A stretch of 56,367 bases of DNA from Neptuniibacter sp. (GCF_024231755.1 NZ_JAAEQH010000233.1:1-56367), one strand, 5' to 3'; shown: positions 24,614 through 34,975, counted from the first letter of the stretch. The notes: generated from the letters alone by a model not told the origin. Numbers and translations: made by a program.

Positions 24614-26392
24614 ATGTTCCATACCATTCCTACGCAGCGCCCAGATACACCGCTGCTGGACCAGATATCTGATCCAACCGATCTTCGCGCCCTGGATAAA
24701 AACCAGCTGACGGATCTGGCTTATCAGCTCAGAGAATACTTACTCTACAGCGTAGGACAAAGTGGTGGGCATTTCGGCGCGGGGTTAGGGGTTATAGAAC
24801 TGACTATCGCTCTGCATTACCTGTTAAATACGCCTGAAGATCATCTGGTATGGGATGTAGGCCACCAGTGTTACCCGCATAAGATCATCACGGGCCGCCG
24901 CGAGCAGATGCCGAAAATCCGCCAAATTGATGGCCCTTCCCCTTTTCCGAAACGAAGTGAAAGCAAGTTTGATGATTTTGGCGTGGGCCATTCAAGCACA
25001 TCGATTAGTGCTGCATTGGGGATGGCTATCGCAGATAAGCTACAGGGTAAAAAAACCAAAACTGTAGCGGTCATAGGTGACGGTGCCATGACCGCTGGCA
25101 TGGCATTTGAAGCCCTCAATCATGCGGCTCATACAGACACCAACCTACTTGTTATCCTGAACGACAATGATATGTCGATCTCACATAATGAGGGGGGGCT
25201 TGCTACCTATTTCGCTAAAAACCTGAAAGGAAAAACTGACGGGGAGACCACTGCGGCGCTATTTGAAGCACTGGATTTTGAGTACACCGGACCTGTAGAT
25301 GGTCATGATTTCGACCAGCTATTACCCACACTTGAAACCGTACTCAACAAATCCGGTCCCCAGTTTCTTCACCTTGGGACAAAGAAAGGTAAAGGGTTCC
25401 AACCGGCTGAAGATGATCCAGTGGGATATCACGCCATCACCAAGATAGAACCTATCCACCAGCCAAAAGAGAAAAAAATCAGCTACTCCAATATCTTTGG
25501 TCGCTGGGTCTGTGAAATGGCTGACCAGGATAAAAGGTTGACAGCCATTACCCCAGCCATGCGCGAAGGCTCCGATCTGGTCGAATTTTCCCAACGCTTT
25601 CCAGAGCGTTACTTTGACGTTGCTATCGCTGAGCAACATGCTCTGACCCTGGCGGCAGGTATGGCCTGCCAAAGAATAAAACCTGTTGTCGCGATCTATT
25701 CTACATTCCTGCAGAGAGCCTATGATCAGCTAGTTCATGATGTATCGATTCAAGGACTGGACATGCTCCTGGCGATAGACCGTGCCGGGCTGGTTGGTGA
25801 AGATGGCTCAACGCACGCGGGGTGTTTTGATATCGCTATGCTGCGCAACTTGCCCGACACCCTTATTATGACGCCATCAAGTGCTGAAGAGCTGAGAAAT
25901 ATGCTCTACACCGGTTACCAGTTTAATGGCCTTGCTGCTGTTCGCTATCCACGCGGTAGCGTAGCAAACCATGTATCTGAGCCTATGCAGTTACTTGAAA
26001 CAGGTAAAAGCAATCCTAAAAGGAAAGGTGAAAAAGTCGCCCTTCTGAACTTTGGGCCACTGCTAGATACCGCTCACGAGGTTGCTGAACAGCATAATTA
26101 CTCCTTGATCGATATGCGATTTGTTAAACCTCTGGATACAGAAATGCTACAAAAACTTGCGGGTGAGCACGATTTGCTTGTCAGCATCGAGGACCATAAC
26201 ATCATCGGTGGCGCAGGATCAGCCGTAAGTGAGTATTTACACTTTATGAATATCAGCACTCCACTACTGACACTAGGCATCCCAGATCATTGGGTTAATC
26301 ATGCATCCAGACAAGAACAGCTGGAGATGTGTGGATTGGACAGCTCAGGGATTCAAAAGGCCATCACAGAGAAGTTACAAGCCTCTAAGTAG
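24614..26392 (+). CDS. dxs: 1-deoxy-D-xylulose-5-phosphate synthase
   Basis: A 592-aa thiamine-diphosphate enzyme of the MEP pathway, condensing pyruvate and glyceraldehyde 3-phosphate. Visible are the N-terminal GHFGAGLGVIELT, the ThDP motif GDGAMTAGMAFEALN...NDNDMSIS, and a transketolase-like middle (DVAIAEQHALTLAAGMA). Slightly shorter than the usual ~620 aa but with no break. Last gene of xseB-ispA-dxs. Confidence 0.94.
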   Translation: MFHTIPTQRPDTPLLDQISDPTDLRALDKNQLTDLAYQLREYLLYSVGQSGGHFGAGLGVIELTIALHYLLNTPEDHLVWDVGHQCYPHKIITGRREQMPKIRQIDGPSPFPKRSESKFDDFGVGHSSTSISAALGMAIADKLQGKKTKTVAVIGDGAMTAGMAFEALNHAAHTDTNLLVILNDNDMSISHNEGGLATYFAKNLKGKTDGETTAALFEALDFEYTGPVDGHDFDQLLPTLETVLNKSGPQFLHLGTKKGKGFQPAEDDPVGYHAITKIEPIHQPKEKKISYSNIFGRWVCEMADQDKRLTAITPAMREGSDLVEFSQRFPERYFDVAIAEQHALTLAAGMACQRIKPVVAIYSTFLQRAYDQLVHDVSIQGLDMLLAIDRAGLVGEDGSTHAGCFDIAMLRNLPDTLIMTPSSAEELRNMLYTGYQFNGLAAVRYPRGSVANHVSEPMQLLETGKSNPKRKGEKVALLNFGPLLDTAHEVAEQHNYSLIDMRFVKPLDTEMLQKLAGEHDLLVSIEDHNIIGGAGSAVSEYLHFMNISTPLLTLGIPDHWVNHASRQEQLEMCGLDSSGIQKAITEKLQASK

Positions 26393-26441
26393 AAACCCAG
26401 AACACTTCTAAACGAGCTTACTCCCAAGCGAATAACACTAA

Positions 26442-27305
26442 TCAATTCAGATTGGGCTGAACCCACAATTCCATATTGGTGATATCCGTTGCTGCAGGAA
26501 GAAGAGGGTTTTCGATTACAAAGGTCTTGCGGTTAATCCAATTGCTCAGGGGAAATAGATGGCGCGTAGTAGGATGCTCTCTTAGAAAACGGGCAAACTC
26601 CCCACTCTTAATCATCTTTGTTAATCCAACCTCTATGCGCCTCTGCAGCTGCGGGGCTTTTGTCGAAGTGAAGAAATACATTGGGAATGGGTAATAAATC
26701 AGTAACTCCGGAAAGACCACTAGTTCAGGATAGGCTTCATTTCGTACTGAGATCTCCACATATGCCTCATGCACACCTCTGGGGAAAATATCACATCGCC
26801 CAAAAGACACCTGTTTAAACATACTCTCATAAACAGGACTTCTAAGAACATTTAAGCCAGAGGCTTCCATAATATCTGAATCAGGCCAGTGACTACCCTG
26901 ACAAACACTCAACTTTTTGAGCTGCTCAAAGGAGTTAATACCTTTGAAACGCTCAGCTTGATCTCTTCTTATAACCCCCACCCTATAGCCTAACAACCCC
27001 TTAAGAAGAGGAATTTTGACCACACCTAACTTTGCTTCTCTTTCTGTCGAAGTCCCGGCCCAATAGACATCAATATGATTCCCTCGTTCTAATTCCTGTA
27101 TAGCTCGACCTTGCTCCATCGGCAAACTGTACACCAAGAGCTCTTCGCCAAACTCATCCTGAGTAGCAACCAACACTCGTTTTAATAAACTCGAAAAATA
27201 TGCATGACTGGAATCATAGACAGATTGGGGCGGTATGATTCTAATATCCGCACAAACCGCTATAGGCATTAACGAAACAATAACGCTCAGAAGGAATTTC
27301 AACAT
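26442..27305 (-). CDS. periplasmic solute-binding-like protein (SBP_bac_3 style)
   Basis: About 287 aa from the preferred start at 27305 (MLKFLLSVIVSL); the frame is open to 27317. A signal peptide ends AVCA-D. The body has two-lobed solute-binding features (QGRAIQELERGNHIDVYWAG, LGYRVGVIRRD, SHWPDSDIMEASG). No transporter or kinase genes adjoin it, so it may be a stand-alone sensor or orphan. Ligand unknown. It converges on dxs. Confidence 0.65.
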   Translation of the reverse strand: MLKFLLSVIVSLMPIAVCADIRIIPPQSVYDSSHAYFSSLLKRVLVATQDEFGEELLVYSLPMEQGRAIQELERGNHIDVYWAGTSTEREAKLGVVKIPLLKGLLGYRVGVIRRDQAERFKGINSFEQLKKLSVCQGSHWPDSDIMEASGLNVLRSPVYESMFKQVSFGRCDIFPRGVHEAYVEISVRNEAYPELVVFPELLIYYPFPMYFFTSTKAPQLQRRIEVGLTKMIKSGEFARFLREHPTTRHLFPLSNWINRKTFVIENPLLPAATDITNMELWVQPNLN

Positions 27306-27418
27306 ATCACCGACCACAGAGTCAGATAGGCAATGCGTAATAGGAATTTATGCAGTATAGCCCACAAAATATGAGCAAATTCTAATTTTTGTTTTTGAAT
27401 ACAAAGCTGACTGAGCCA

Positions 27419-27442
27419 AGCTCCTGAACAAAGCCAGGAGCT
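27419..27442. repeat. perfect 8-bp dyad AGCTCCTG...CAGGAGCT
   Basis: A hairpin with 8-nt spacer in the gap downstream of pgpA; a second dyad GCTAAGA...TCTTAGC follows at 27474-27492. Neither has a T run in the pgpA direction, so the role as terminators is uncertain. Confidence 0.35.
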
Positions 27443-27511
27443 ACAGCACTGCACAGAAAAGGAGGGAATGCTCGCTAAGAGCGGGTCTTAGCAAACTTTA
27501 TAATATCGGCA

Positions 27512-27988
27512 TCAAAGCCAAAAGAAGGCTAGAAGCTGAAGAATTATAGCGGCATAAACACCCGCCAAAAGATCATCCAGCATAATGCCCCAACCACCGG
27601 ACACTTTGCTATCCGCCCATTTGATCGGCCAAGGCTTAAGAATGTCGAAAATACGGAACAGTACAAAACCAATTAGAATCCATTCCCAACCAGAAGGCGC
27701 TAAGGTCATTGTCAGCCAAAAGCCGACAAACTCATCCCAAACGATACCGCCATGGTCATGCACCCCAATATCCTTTGAGGTTTTGTCGCACAACCAGATA
27801 CCTACCAGCGTGGTAACCACCAACATCAGCAGATAAAAAGGCAGGCTCAGGTTCTGAAACCACAGGTAAGGAATAATTGCCGCCAAGGTACCAAAGGTTC
27901 CCGGGGCAAACGGAGCCGCACCACTACCCAAACCAAACGCCAGAAAGTGGACAGGATTTTTCCAAACGGAGGAAGGTACTTTATTCAT
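27512..27988 (-). CDS. pgpA: phosphatidylglycerophosphatase A
   Basis: A 158-aa integral membrane protein with the family core LGSGAAPFAPGTFGTLAAI and HDHGGIVWDEFVGFWL, and several hydrophobic helices. It removes the phosphate of PGP to make phosphatidylglycerol. It is last in the nrdR-ribD-ribE-ribB-ribH-nusB-thiL-pgpA run. Confidence 0.93.
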   Translation of the reverse strand: MNKVPSSVWKNPVHFLAFGLGSGAAPFAPGTFGTLAAIIPYLWFQNLSLPFYLLMLVVTTLVGIWLCDKTSKDIGVHDHGGIVWDEFVGFWLTMTLAPSGWEWILIGFVLFRIFDILKPWPIKWADSKVSGGWGIMLDDLLAGVYAAIILQLLAFFWL

Positions 27989-28006
27989 AGTTAATCTTTA
28001 CTACTT

Positions 28007-28987
28007 TTATTCTGATACTTGGCCTGAATTGCGGAAATGATCATACCCAGAACCAGAGATTTCGCAAAGCTCTCCACGAAGGAAAAGCTGCAGATCTGTA
28101 TCCTCAGTCACCTTACCAATCACAGCGACGGGAGCAGGCAACTGCGCCAATTGCGCCAGTGCTTGCGGAGGCAGAGTAAAACATAACTCAAAGTCCTCTC
28201 CTCCAGTCAAAGCCCACTGCCTTGCCTTCTCTTCACCAAAGCTTTGAACTAATTGAGGTGATAGAGGAATAGCTTCAAGCTGCAGACGCGCTCCCAAATT
28301 GCCGCTGCTATTCAGAATATGCGCAAGATCAGAGAGCAAACCATCCGAGATATCTATCGCCGAGGAAGCTTTATTAAGCAGTGATTGGCCGAGTTCGATC
28401 TGTGGAGAAGGCGCATAAAAACGCTTATGCAGATACTCAGCAGCAGATTGATCAGGAAAGCCGTTTAGCAGGCCTTCCAGTCCACCACGACTATCCCCCA
28501 GATAACCACTGACACAGATAAGATCATCCACTTGCGCTCCAGTTCGACGCAATGCCTTACCTGTGGGAACAAAGCCGTGTACCTGCGCGGTCAGCGCAAG
28601 CGGACCTTTTGTGGTATCACCACCGATCAAATTTATCTGATATTCCCTGCATAGCTGTCCTAGCTTCGTGCTGAAGCTCTGCAGCCAATTGATATCAGAT
28701 TCAGGCAGGGTCAGCCCTAGAGTGAGCCAAGCAGGGGTAGCGCCCATCGCCGCCAGATCACTCATAGCCGCGCCAAACAGACGAGAAGCCAAATGCTCAG
28801 CCGGTGTATCTGGGAGAAAGTGCGTGCCTTCCACCAGCGTATCGATCGATAACACCAACTGATGTTGATCAGGCACATTAAGGATGGCGCAATCATCCCC
28901 TACGCCCAATACAACAGAAGCATCCGAAGATGCTTCTGTAAGAGGCGCAAAGAAACGCTTAATCAGTTCGAACTCACCCAGAGACAT
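28007..28987 (-). CDS. thiL: thiamine-monophosphate kinase
   Basis: A 326-aa PurM/AIR-synthase-fold kinase with the Mg-binding GVGDDCAIL, DTLVEGTHF, NLIGGDTTKG and DISDGLLSDL. It phosphorylates TMP to TPP. It begins 3 nt after nusB and is 18 nt upstream of pgpA. Confidence 0.94.
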   Translation of the reverse strand: MSLGEFELIKRFFAPLTEASSDASVVLGVGDDCAILNVPDQHQLVLSIDTLVEGTHFLPDTPAEHLASRLFGAAMSDLAAMGATPAWLTLGLTLPESDINWLQSFSTKLGQLCREYQINLIGGDTTKGPLALTAQVHGFVPTGKALRRTGAQVDDLICVSGYLGDSRGGLEGLLNGFPDQSAAEYLHKRFYAPSPQIELGQSLLNKASSAIDISDGLLSDLAHILNSSGNLGARLQLEAIPLSPQLVQSFGEEKARQWALTGGEDFELCFTLPPQALAQLAQLPAPVAVIGKVTEDTDLQLFLRGELCEISGSGYDHFRNSGQVSE

Positions 28988-28990
28988 GGA

Positions 28991-29476
28991 TCAGGATTTT
29001 CCTTCCCGCTTCTCTCTGATTTCCGCCATACGTACTCTTTGTGCAAGCTTATCCAAAACACCGTTTACATAACGGTGACTGTCTGTAGCACCGAAGGTTT
29101 TCGCCAGCTCAACACTCTCATTGATCGCTACGCGGTATGGAACCACAATACGCTTGGACAACTCGTAAGCACCAATACGCAGCACGTTCAGCTCGATCGG
29201 ATCCAGATCTTCGATCTGACGATCCAAAAAGTCAGTGAACAACGCATCCAGTTCGCTTTTTGTTGAAGCGATATTGTGCAGTAGTTCAGAGAACAACTTC
29301 ACATCTGTATCGCGCATATCATTATCAACGCGGAACTGCGCTTCAAGCTCATTAAGAGGCTGACCCGCCAGCGTCCAGGAGTACAACGCCTGTAACGCAT
29401 AACTACGCGCGTTACGACGCTGCGTAGTTAGGGAGGGCTTCTTTTTCTTTGCAGGTTTGTTTTCGCTCTCACTCAT
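28991..29476 (-). CDS. nusB: transcription antitermination factor NusB
   Basis: A 161-aa protein with a lysine-rich start and the NusB core (RRNARSYALQALYSWTLAG, LDPIELNVLRIGAYEL, VAINESVELAKTFG). It binds boxA RNA with NusE in rRNA antitermination. It lies 6 nt after ribH. Confidence 0.93.
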   Translation of the reverse strand: MSESENKPAKKKKPSLTTQRRNARSYALQALYSWTLAGQPLNELEAQFRVDNDMRDTDVKLFSELLHNIASTKSELDALFTDFLDRQIEDLDPIELNVLRIGAYELSKRIVVPYRVAINESVELAKTFGATDSHRYVNGVLDKLAQRVRMAEIREKREGKS

Positions 29477-29482
29477 CTGAGC

Positions 29483-29956
29483 TTAAACCTCTAGCTGTTT
29501 CAGCAGGCTAACCATTTCCAGAGCAGACAGCGCTGCTTCAGCACCTTTGTTGCCCATCTTAGTACCAGAACGCTCAACAGCCTGTTCAATGCTGTTAACA
29601 GTCAGGATACCGTTAGCAACCGGCACATCATAATCCAGGGAAACCTGAGCAACACCTTTAGAGCTCTCACCTGATACATATTCAAAGTGAGGAGTGCCGC
29701 CACGAATTACCGCACCGAGTGCAATAATTGCGTCGTCCTGTTTCTGTGCAGCAACACGCTTAACTGCCAGTGGAATCTCAAATGCCCCCGGCACACGGAT
29801 AACACGGATATTATCTTCGTTTACACCGTGGCGCTTCAGGGCATCAATCGCCCCTTCCAGCAGGCTTTCAACAACAAATGCATTAAAACGACCCACTACG
29901 ATTGCGTAGTTGCCGTCTGCGTTTACAAAATCACCTTCAAAGGTTTTTACAGCCAT
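29483..29956 (-). CDS. ribH: 6,7-dimethyl-8-ribityllumazine synthase
   Basis: A 157-aa lumazine synthase with [32 protein letters not shown], and [16 protein letters not shown]. It joins the butanone phosphate from RibB with the pyrimidine from RibD. It starts 18 nt after ribB. Confidence 0.94.
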   Translation of the reverse strand: MAVKTFEGDFVNADGNYAIVVGRFNAFVVESLLEGAIDALKRHGVNEDNIRVIRVPGAFEIPLAVKRVAAQKQDDAIIALGAVIRGGTPHFEYVSGESSKGVAQVSLDYDVPVANGILTVNSIEQAVERSGTKMGNKGAEAALSALEMVSLLKQLEV

Positions 29957-29974
29957 CTTTAAATACCTGTCCGA

Positions 29975-31093
29975 TTAGTCTTCACAGGGAATATATTCTT
30001 CGATCTCCAGATCAAAACCGGAAATCGCATTAAATTTCATTGGTGAACTGAGTAGACGCATTTTGCGCACACCCAGATCACGCAAGATTTGAGAACCCGT
30101 ACCTACTGTTAGGTAAGAGCCTGATGAACTGATATTGTGCTGACGGATTTTCTGAGTAGGGTTTAACAGCTGCTCAACCGCTTCACCAATATCAACTTTT
30201 GGACCTGTATCGAGAAGAAGTACAACACCCTCCCCCAGTTGGGAAACCTTCTCCAAAGCACGACGCATGGTCCACTTTATCTCTTCACCTTGAGCCACAC
30301 CGACAACATCCCTCAATACTTCTGTTCTCAGATGAACTCGTACTGGAGTTGAAGCGGACTCTTTGATATCGCCTAGGGTCATCGCTAGATGAGTACAACC
30401 CAAAATTTCATCACGATAGGTAATGTAATTAAAGTCACCAAATTCAGTTGGTAGAATACCTTCGCTCTCACGCATCACCGTGTGTTCGTTGGTGGTACGG
30501 TAATGAATCAAATCTGCGATGGTACCGATCTTGAGATCGTGCTTTTCGGCAAACTTCTCAAGATCCGGACGACGAGCCATAGTGCCATCGTCATTCATAA
30601 TCTCAACAATCGCTGCAGCTGGAGTGAACCCTGCCAAACGCGCCAGATCACAACCCGCTTCGGTATGACCTGCTCGGCTCAGGACACCACCCGGCTGTGC
30701 CATTAGTGGAAAAATATGACCTGGCTGTACGATATCTTCAGGTTTGACGTCAGTCTTAACCGCTGTACGAACCGTGTGTGCACGATCTGCTGCAGAGATA
30801 CCTGTGGTAACCCCTTCAGCCGCTTCAATCGACAACGTAAAGTTCGTGGAGAACTGTGCACCATTGCTCTGCACCATCAAAGGCAGTTGCAATTGTTCAC
30901 AATGTTCGCGTGTCAGCGTAAGGCAGATAAGGCCTCGAGCATGTGTCGCCATAAAGTTGATATCGTCCGGACGCACCATCTCCGCAGCAATAACCAGATC
31001 ACCTTCATTCTCGCGATCTTCATCATCCATCAGGATAACCATTTTACCCTGACGAATATCTTCAATAATTTCCTGAGGTGTATTCAGTTTCAT
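29975..31093 (-). CDS. ribB: DHBP synthase with degenerate GTP cyclohydrolase II-like domain (RibBX type)
   Basis: A 372-aa protein. Residues 1-~200 are an intact 3,4-dihydroxy-2-butanone-4-phosphate synthase (MDDEDRENEGDLVIAAE, HTEAGCDLARLAG). Residues ~205-372 follow the GTP cyclohydrolase II fold, but the zinc-binding cysteine cluster is absent: the region reads VHLRTEVLRDVVG where a true RibA has the metal cysteines. It thus likely lacks cyclohydrolase activity, as known for RibBX proteins, and a separate RibA should be elsewhere. It is annotated ribBA in many genomes. Fourth in the rib operon. Confidence 0.9.
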   Translation of the reverse strand: MKLNTPQEIIEDIRQGKMVILMDDEDRENEGDLVIAAEMVRPDDINFMATHARGLICLTLTREHCEQLQLPLMVQSNGAQFSTNFTLSIEAAEGVTTGISAADRAHTVRTAVKTDVKPEDIVQPGHIFPLMAQPGGVLSRAGHTEAGCDLARLAGFTPAAAIVEIMNDDGTMARRPDLEKFAEKHDLKIGTIADLIHYRTTNEHTVMRESEGILPTEFGDFNYITYRDEILGCTHLAMTLGDIKESASTPVRVHLRTEVLRDVVGVAQGEEIKWTMRRALEKVSQLGEGVVLLLDTGPKVDIGEAVEQLLNPTQKIRQHNISSSGSYLTVGTGSQILRDLGVRKMRLLSSPMKFNAISGFDLEIEEYIPCED

Positions 31094-31106
31094 ATATATA
31101 CCGTCA

Positions 31107-31769
31107 TTAGCGGTTAAAACCGCTGGCGATCAGCTTATCCATTGTTAAGCCCTCGCCTTGATTATTATTTGTATCAGAATCATGACCGACCAATCGCTCC
31201 AGATAACGGGCAATTATGTCCACTTCCAAGTGGACTAGACGTCCTGGGACATATTCGGTCATGATAGTTTCTTGTGCCGTATGCGGCACAATATTCAATT
31301 CAAAGCACTCACCGTCAATAGCATTTACCGTCAGGCTGATACCATCAACTGTCACCGAACCTTTGGCCGCAAGGTAGCGTTGCAGATTTTTCGGAGCCTT
31401 AACACTGAAACGGATTGAGCGTGCATCTTCTTTACGCTCAACAATCTCCCCTAGACCATCTACATGGCCGGTTACGATATGCCCACCTAGACGACTAGTT
31501 GGCATCAGTGCTTTTTCGAGGTTCACACGTTCTCCAACGCTAAGCGTGTGGAAACGGGTATGAGCTAGGGTTTCGCGGGATACATCAGCAACGAAACCAT
31601 CACCCGGCAGTTCTACTGCCGTCAGGCAAACGCCATTGGTAGCGATACTGTCGCCCAACTTCACATCAGCCAGATCTAACGCTCCGGTACGAACATAAAG
31701 ACGCATATCGCCGGATTGCTCTTCAATTCCGGCAATACTGCCAACCGCTTCAATAATTCCTGTGAACAC
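31107..31769 (-). CDS. ribE: riboflavin synthase, alpha subunit
   Basis: A 220-aa protein of two tandem lumazine-binding repeats, MFTGIIEAVGSI... and GGHIVTGHVDGLG, with GDSIATNGVCLTAVEL and GSVTVDGISLTVN. It dismutates two lumazines to riboflavin. It starts directly after ribD (1 nt apart). Also called ribC in some schemes. Confidence 0.94.
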   Translation of the reverse strand: MFTGIIEAVGSIAGIEEQSGDMRLYVRTGALDLADVKLGDSIATNGVCLTAVELPGDGFVADVSRETLAHTRFHTLSVGERVNLEKALMPTSRLGGHIVTGHVDGLGEIVERKEDARSIRFSVKAPKNLQRYLAAKGSVTVDGISLTVNAIDGECFELNIVPHTAQETIMTEYVPGRLVHLEVDIIARYLERLVGHDSDTNNNQGEGLTMDKLIASGFNR

Positions 31770-32906
31770 TTACTGCCCATCTCCATAAACAGGCTCCAGC
31801 ACCATGCGAAGATCACTCCCCAACATGCGCATATCCACCTGTTTTAATTCAATCTGTTCTGACATTTTAGTCAATGGTAGCGCAAACGCCGGACGCGCAT
31901 CAGAACCCATCAACTTCATCGCCATGTATAAGCGGATCTCATCAACCAATCTCTGCTGCAGAAAAGCACCCGCAAGTGTCGCGCCGGTTTCAACCAGCAG
32001 CTCATTACACTGCTCTTCTTTCCCCAGCCATTTAAGCAAAGAGAGCAGACCAACGCGCCCATTAATATCTGCGTCCATCTGCAATACTTCAGCACCTGCC
32101 TTTTCCAAAGCAGCTATAGCTGAAACTTCTGAGGAGCATGTCACAACCAGTGTACGCCCTGACTGTTTAAGAATAGATGCATCCAGTGGCATACGCAGTT
32201 TTGAGTCCAGCACCACACGTAGAGGCTGATGTTTAACAATCTCTTTTGCGTTATCCAGACCCAGTTGCTCTTCCCGCACAGTTAAAGCTGAATCATCATG
32301 CAAAATAGATTCTACACCCGTCAGAATCGCAGAACTTTGTGCTCTTAGCTTTTGCACATCACTTCGTGCAGCTGAACCAGTAATCCATTTTGACTCACCA
32401 GATGCCATCGCTGTACGGCCATCCAGACTAGTCGCTATTTTCACCCGAACCAAAGGCAGACCGGTTTCCATCCTTTTAATAAAACCGGGATTCAGGCCTC
32501 TTGCATCGTTTTCAAGCAAGCCTGAATCAGCTTCGATACCCGCCTGCTGCAACATTTTGATTCCGCGCCCCGCCACCTGCGGATTGGGATCAACCATGGC
32601 TGAGACTACTCGTGCCACACCGGCTTTAATCAACCCCTCAGCACAAGGAGGGGTACGCCCATAGTGACTACAAGGCTCCAACGTAACGTACGCAGTAGCT
32701 CCCCTGGCCTTATCACCAGCAGCAGTCAGAGCATTAACTTCTGCATGCCCTTCACCCGCACGAAAGTGGAAGCCTTCACCGACTATTTCACCCTCTTTGA
32801 CCAATACACAACCCACACGTGGATTAGGCTGTGTGGTATATCGGCCTCTACGTGCTAACTGAATTGCACGGGCCATATACTGTCGATCAGCGACAGACCA
32901 AGACAT
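31770..32906 (-). CDS. ribD: bifunctional riboflavin deaminase/reductase
   Basis: A 378-aa protein with an N-terminal zinc deaminase (GHAEVNAL, LEPCSHYGRTPPC) and a C-terminal reductase domain from about residue 150 (VRVKIATSLDGRTA). It catalyses steps two and three of riboflavin synthesis. It follows nrdR with no gap. Confidence 0.94.
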   Translation of the reverse strand: MSWSVADRQYMARAIQLARRGRYTTQPNPRVGCVLVKEGEIVGEGFHFRAGEGHAEVNALTAAGDKARGATAYVTLEPCSHYGRTPPCAEGLIKAGVARVVSAMVDPNPQVAGRGIKMLQQAGIEADSGLLENDARGLNPGFIKRMETGLPLVRVKIATSLDGRTAMASGESKWITGSAARSDVQKLRAQSSAILTGVESILHDDSALTVREEQLGLDNAKEIVKHQPLRVVLDSKLRMPLDASILKQSGRTLVVTCSSEVSAIAALEKAGAEVLQMDADINGRVGLLSLLKWLGKEEQCNELLVETGATLAGAFLQQRLVDEIRLYMAMKLMGSDARPAFALPLTKMSEQIELKQVDMRMLGSDLRMVLEPVYGDGQ

Positions 32907-33389
32907 TTACTGCTTGCTCCCATTATCCTGAGAGGCATGGGCCTCAGATAAACGCTCGATCTCTTCTTTAAATTCGTTGATATCCTGGAAGCTGCGATAA
33001 ACCGAGGCAAACCGCACATAAGCCACTTCATCCAGCTTACGTAGTTCCGCCATCACTTCTTCACCCACTTGACGCGATGGAAGCTCACGCTCTCCTGTCG
33101 CACGCAGGCGATGTTTAATCCGGCTAATACAAGCCTCAAACTCTTCAATGGAAACAGGACGCTTCTCCAGTGCCCGATGGATACCGGCACGAAGCTTATC
33201 ATCATCAAAAGGTTGGCGAGAGCCATCAGCCTTGATCAGGCGAGGCATTAGAAGCTCGGCAGCTTCATAGGTGGTAAAACGCTCATTACAGTTAATGCAT
33301 TCACGGCGACGACGCACCTGCTGGCCTTCTGCCACCAGACGGGAGTCAACAACCTTGGTTTCATTGGCATTACAAAACGGACAATGCAT
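32907..33389 (-). CDS. nrdR: NrdR transcriptional repressor
   Basis: About 160 aa from the ATG at 33389 ([13 protein letters not shown]), which is the family start; the open frame runs on to 33488 but adds no NrdR-like sequence. It has an N-terminal zinc ribbon (CPFC... CINC) and an ATP-cone ([16 protein letters not shown]). It represses ribonucleotide reductase genes in response to dATP/ATP. It heads the rib-nusB-thiL-pgpA run. Confidence 0.94.
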   Translation of the reverse strand: MHCPFCNANETKVVDSRLVAEGQQVRRRRECINCNERFTTYEAAELLMPRLIKADGSRQPFDDDKLRAGIHRALEKRPVSIEEFEACISRIKHRLRATGERELPSRQVGEEVMAELRKLDEVAYVRFASVYRSFQDINEFKEEIERLSEAHASQDNGSKQ

Positions 33390-33449
33390 AACTAATCCTG
33401 AGTAAAGAGCGTTCTTTATTCTCCACTGTAGATGCACATATGCAGAGAA

Positions 33450-33475
33450 TAAAAGGGCCGTTCTATGAACGGCCC
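33450..33475 (-). terminator. terminator of glyA
   Basis: A perfect 9-bp stem (GGGCCGTTC with GAACGGCCC, TAT loop), followed on the minus strand by TTTTATT. It lies between glyA and nrdR. Confidence 0.75.
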
Positions 33476-33534
33476 GGGGATTGTACATTTTTCCAGCTAT
33501 AACTTACAGCGGGAACAGCACTTACTTATATACC

Positions 33535-34791
33535 TTACTTGTATACAGGGTAACGTGCACAGATCTCAGTAACCTGACCTTTAACCCGAGCAATTGTCTC
33601 TTCGTTATCGATATCGTCCAAGATATCGCAGATCCAGTTAGTCAGCTCAGTTACTTCAGCTTCTTTGAAACCACGACGAGTTACAGCTGGAGTACCGATA
33701 CGCAGACCCGATGTAACAAATGGAGAGCGTGGATCATTTGGTACAGAGTTTTTGTTTACTGTGATGTTTGCACGACCCAGCGCCGCATCCGCATCTTTAC
33801 CAGTGAACTCTTTATCAATCAGATCAACCAGGAACAGGTGATCGTCAGTACCGTCAGAAACGATCTTGATACCACGAGCCTTGAACGTATCAGCCATTGC
33901 CTGTGCGTTCTTAACAACCTGACCCTGGTACGCTTTCCACTCTGGTTCCATCGCTTCTTTGAAGCAAACCGCTTTTGCAGCGATAACGTGCATCAGTGGG
34001 CCGCCCTGTGATTCAGGGAATACTGCGAAGTTCAACTTCTTCTGCAGATCTTCATCCGCGCGAGCAGACAGGATCAGACCACCACGTGGACCACCCAAAG
34101 TTTTGTGAGTCGTTGTAGTAACAACGTCAGCAATGCCAATTGGAGATGGATATTCGCCAGCAGCAACAAGACCAGCAATGTGCGCCATATCAACGAACAG
34201 GTAAGCACCTACTTTGTCCGCAATATCACGGAAACGCTGCCAATCAACAACACGTGAGTATGCAGAGAAACCAGCAACAATCATTTTTGGCTTATTTTCT
34301 TCAGCCAGACGTTCAACTTCTTCGTAGTCGATCTCGCCAGTTTCTGGGTTCAGACCATACTGTACAGCATTGTAGATACGACCGGAGAAGGAAACTGTAG
34401 CACCGTGAGTCAGGTGACCACCGTGTGCCAGGCTCATACCCAGAACTGTATCGCCAGGCTTACATAGAGCCATGTATACAGCTGCGTTTGCCTGAGAACC
34501 GGAGTGAGGCTGAACGTTTGCGTAAGTTGCACCAAACAGTTCTTTAGCTCGATCAATCGCCAGCTGCTCTACAACATCAACGTGTTCACAACCACCGTAG
34601 TAACGCTTGTTAGGGTAACCTTCAGCGTATTTGTTGGTCAGCGCTGAACCCTGAGCCTGCATTACGCGAGGGCTAGTGTAGTTTTCAGACGCAATCAGTT
34701 CGATGTGTTCTTCCTGACGTACTGTTTCAGCCTGCATTGCGTTCCACAGATCTGCGTCGAAATCAGCGATTGTCATATCTTTGCTAAACAT
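33535..34791 (-). CDS. glyA: serine hydroxymethyltransferase
   Basis: A 418-aa PLP enzyme with [18 protein letters not shown] (PLP lysine), the N-terminal [18 protein letters not shown] and [18 protein letters not shown]. It interconverts serine and glycine with tetrahydrofolate. It is transcribed from a promoter near 34902-34907 (TATAAT on the minus strand) within a ~103-bp stretch that is duplicated at 40229-40331. Confidence 0.95.
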   Translation of the reverse strand: MFSKDMTIADFDADLWNAMQAETVRQEEHIELIASENYTSPRVMQAQGSALTNKYAEGYPNKRYYGGCEHVDVVEQLAIDRAKELFGATYANVQPHSGSQANAAVYMALCKPGDTVLGMSLAHGGHLTHGATVSFSGRIYNAVQYGLNPETGEIDYEEVERLAEENKPKMIVAGFSAYSRVVDWQRFRDIADKVGAYLFVDMAHIAGLVAAGEYPSPIGIADVVTTTTHKTLGGPRGGLILSARADEDLQKKLNFAVFPESQGGPLMHVIAAKAVCFKEAMEPEWKAYQGQVVKNAQAMADTFKARGIKIVSDGTDDHLFLVDLIDKEFTGKDADAALGRANITVNKNSVPNDPRSPFVTSGLRIGTPAVTRRGFKEAEVTELTNWICDILDDIDNEETIARVKGQVTEICARYPVYK

Positions 34792-34872
34792 TGGATTTAC
34801 TGTCCCCTGAATAGAATATGGACCCGATTCTTCTGTAAAAAACTACGCGTTGAACGCTGCAGATACAGATTC

Positions 34873-34975
34873 AGAATCTTTTGGGATTTGGGAAAGCGCA
34901 TATTATAGCGAAACATTAGACCGGTTACACTTGAAACGAGTTCAAAACTACTTCAATTTTACTCAACAAAAAAAA
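34873..34975. repeat. glyA-promoter duplication, copy 1
   Basis: Aligns base by base with 40229-40331 at roughly 84 % identity (hand alignment), same orientation. It contains the glyA -10 element and ends at the hsp20 remnant's terminator T-run. Confidence 0.85.
34902..34907 (-). promoter_or_regulatory. glyA -10 element
   Basis: A perfect TATAAT on the minus strand, about 110 nt before the glyA start. The upstream -35 region is weak (GTAACC-like). No MetR or PurR box is recognised. Confidence 0.45.

Noticed and set aside
31090..31110. An FMN riboswitch ahead of ribB
   Set aside because: The gap between ribE and ribB is 13 nt, too short for the RFN element, and none is seen upstream of nrdR.
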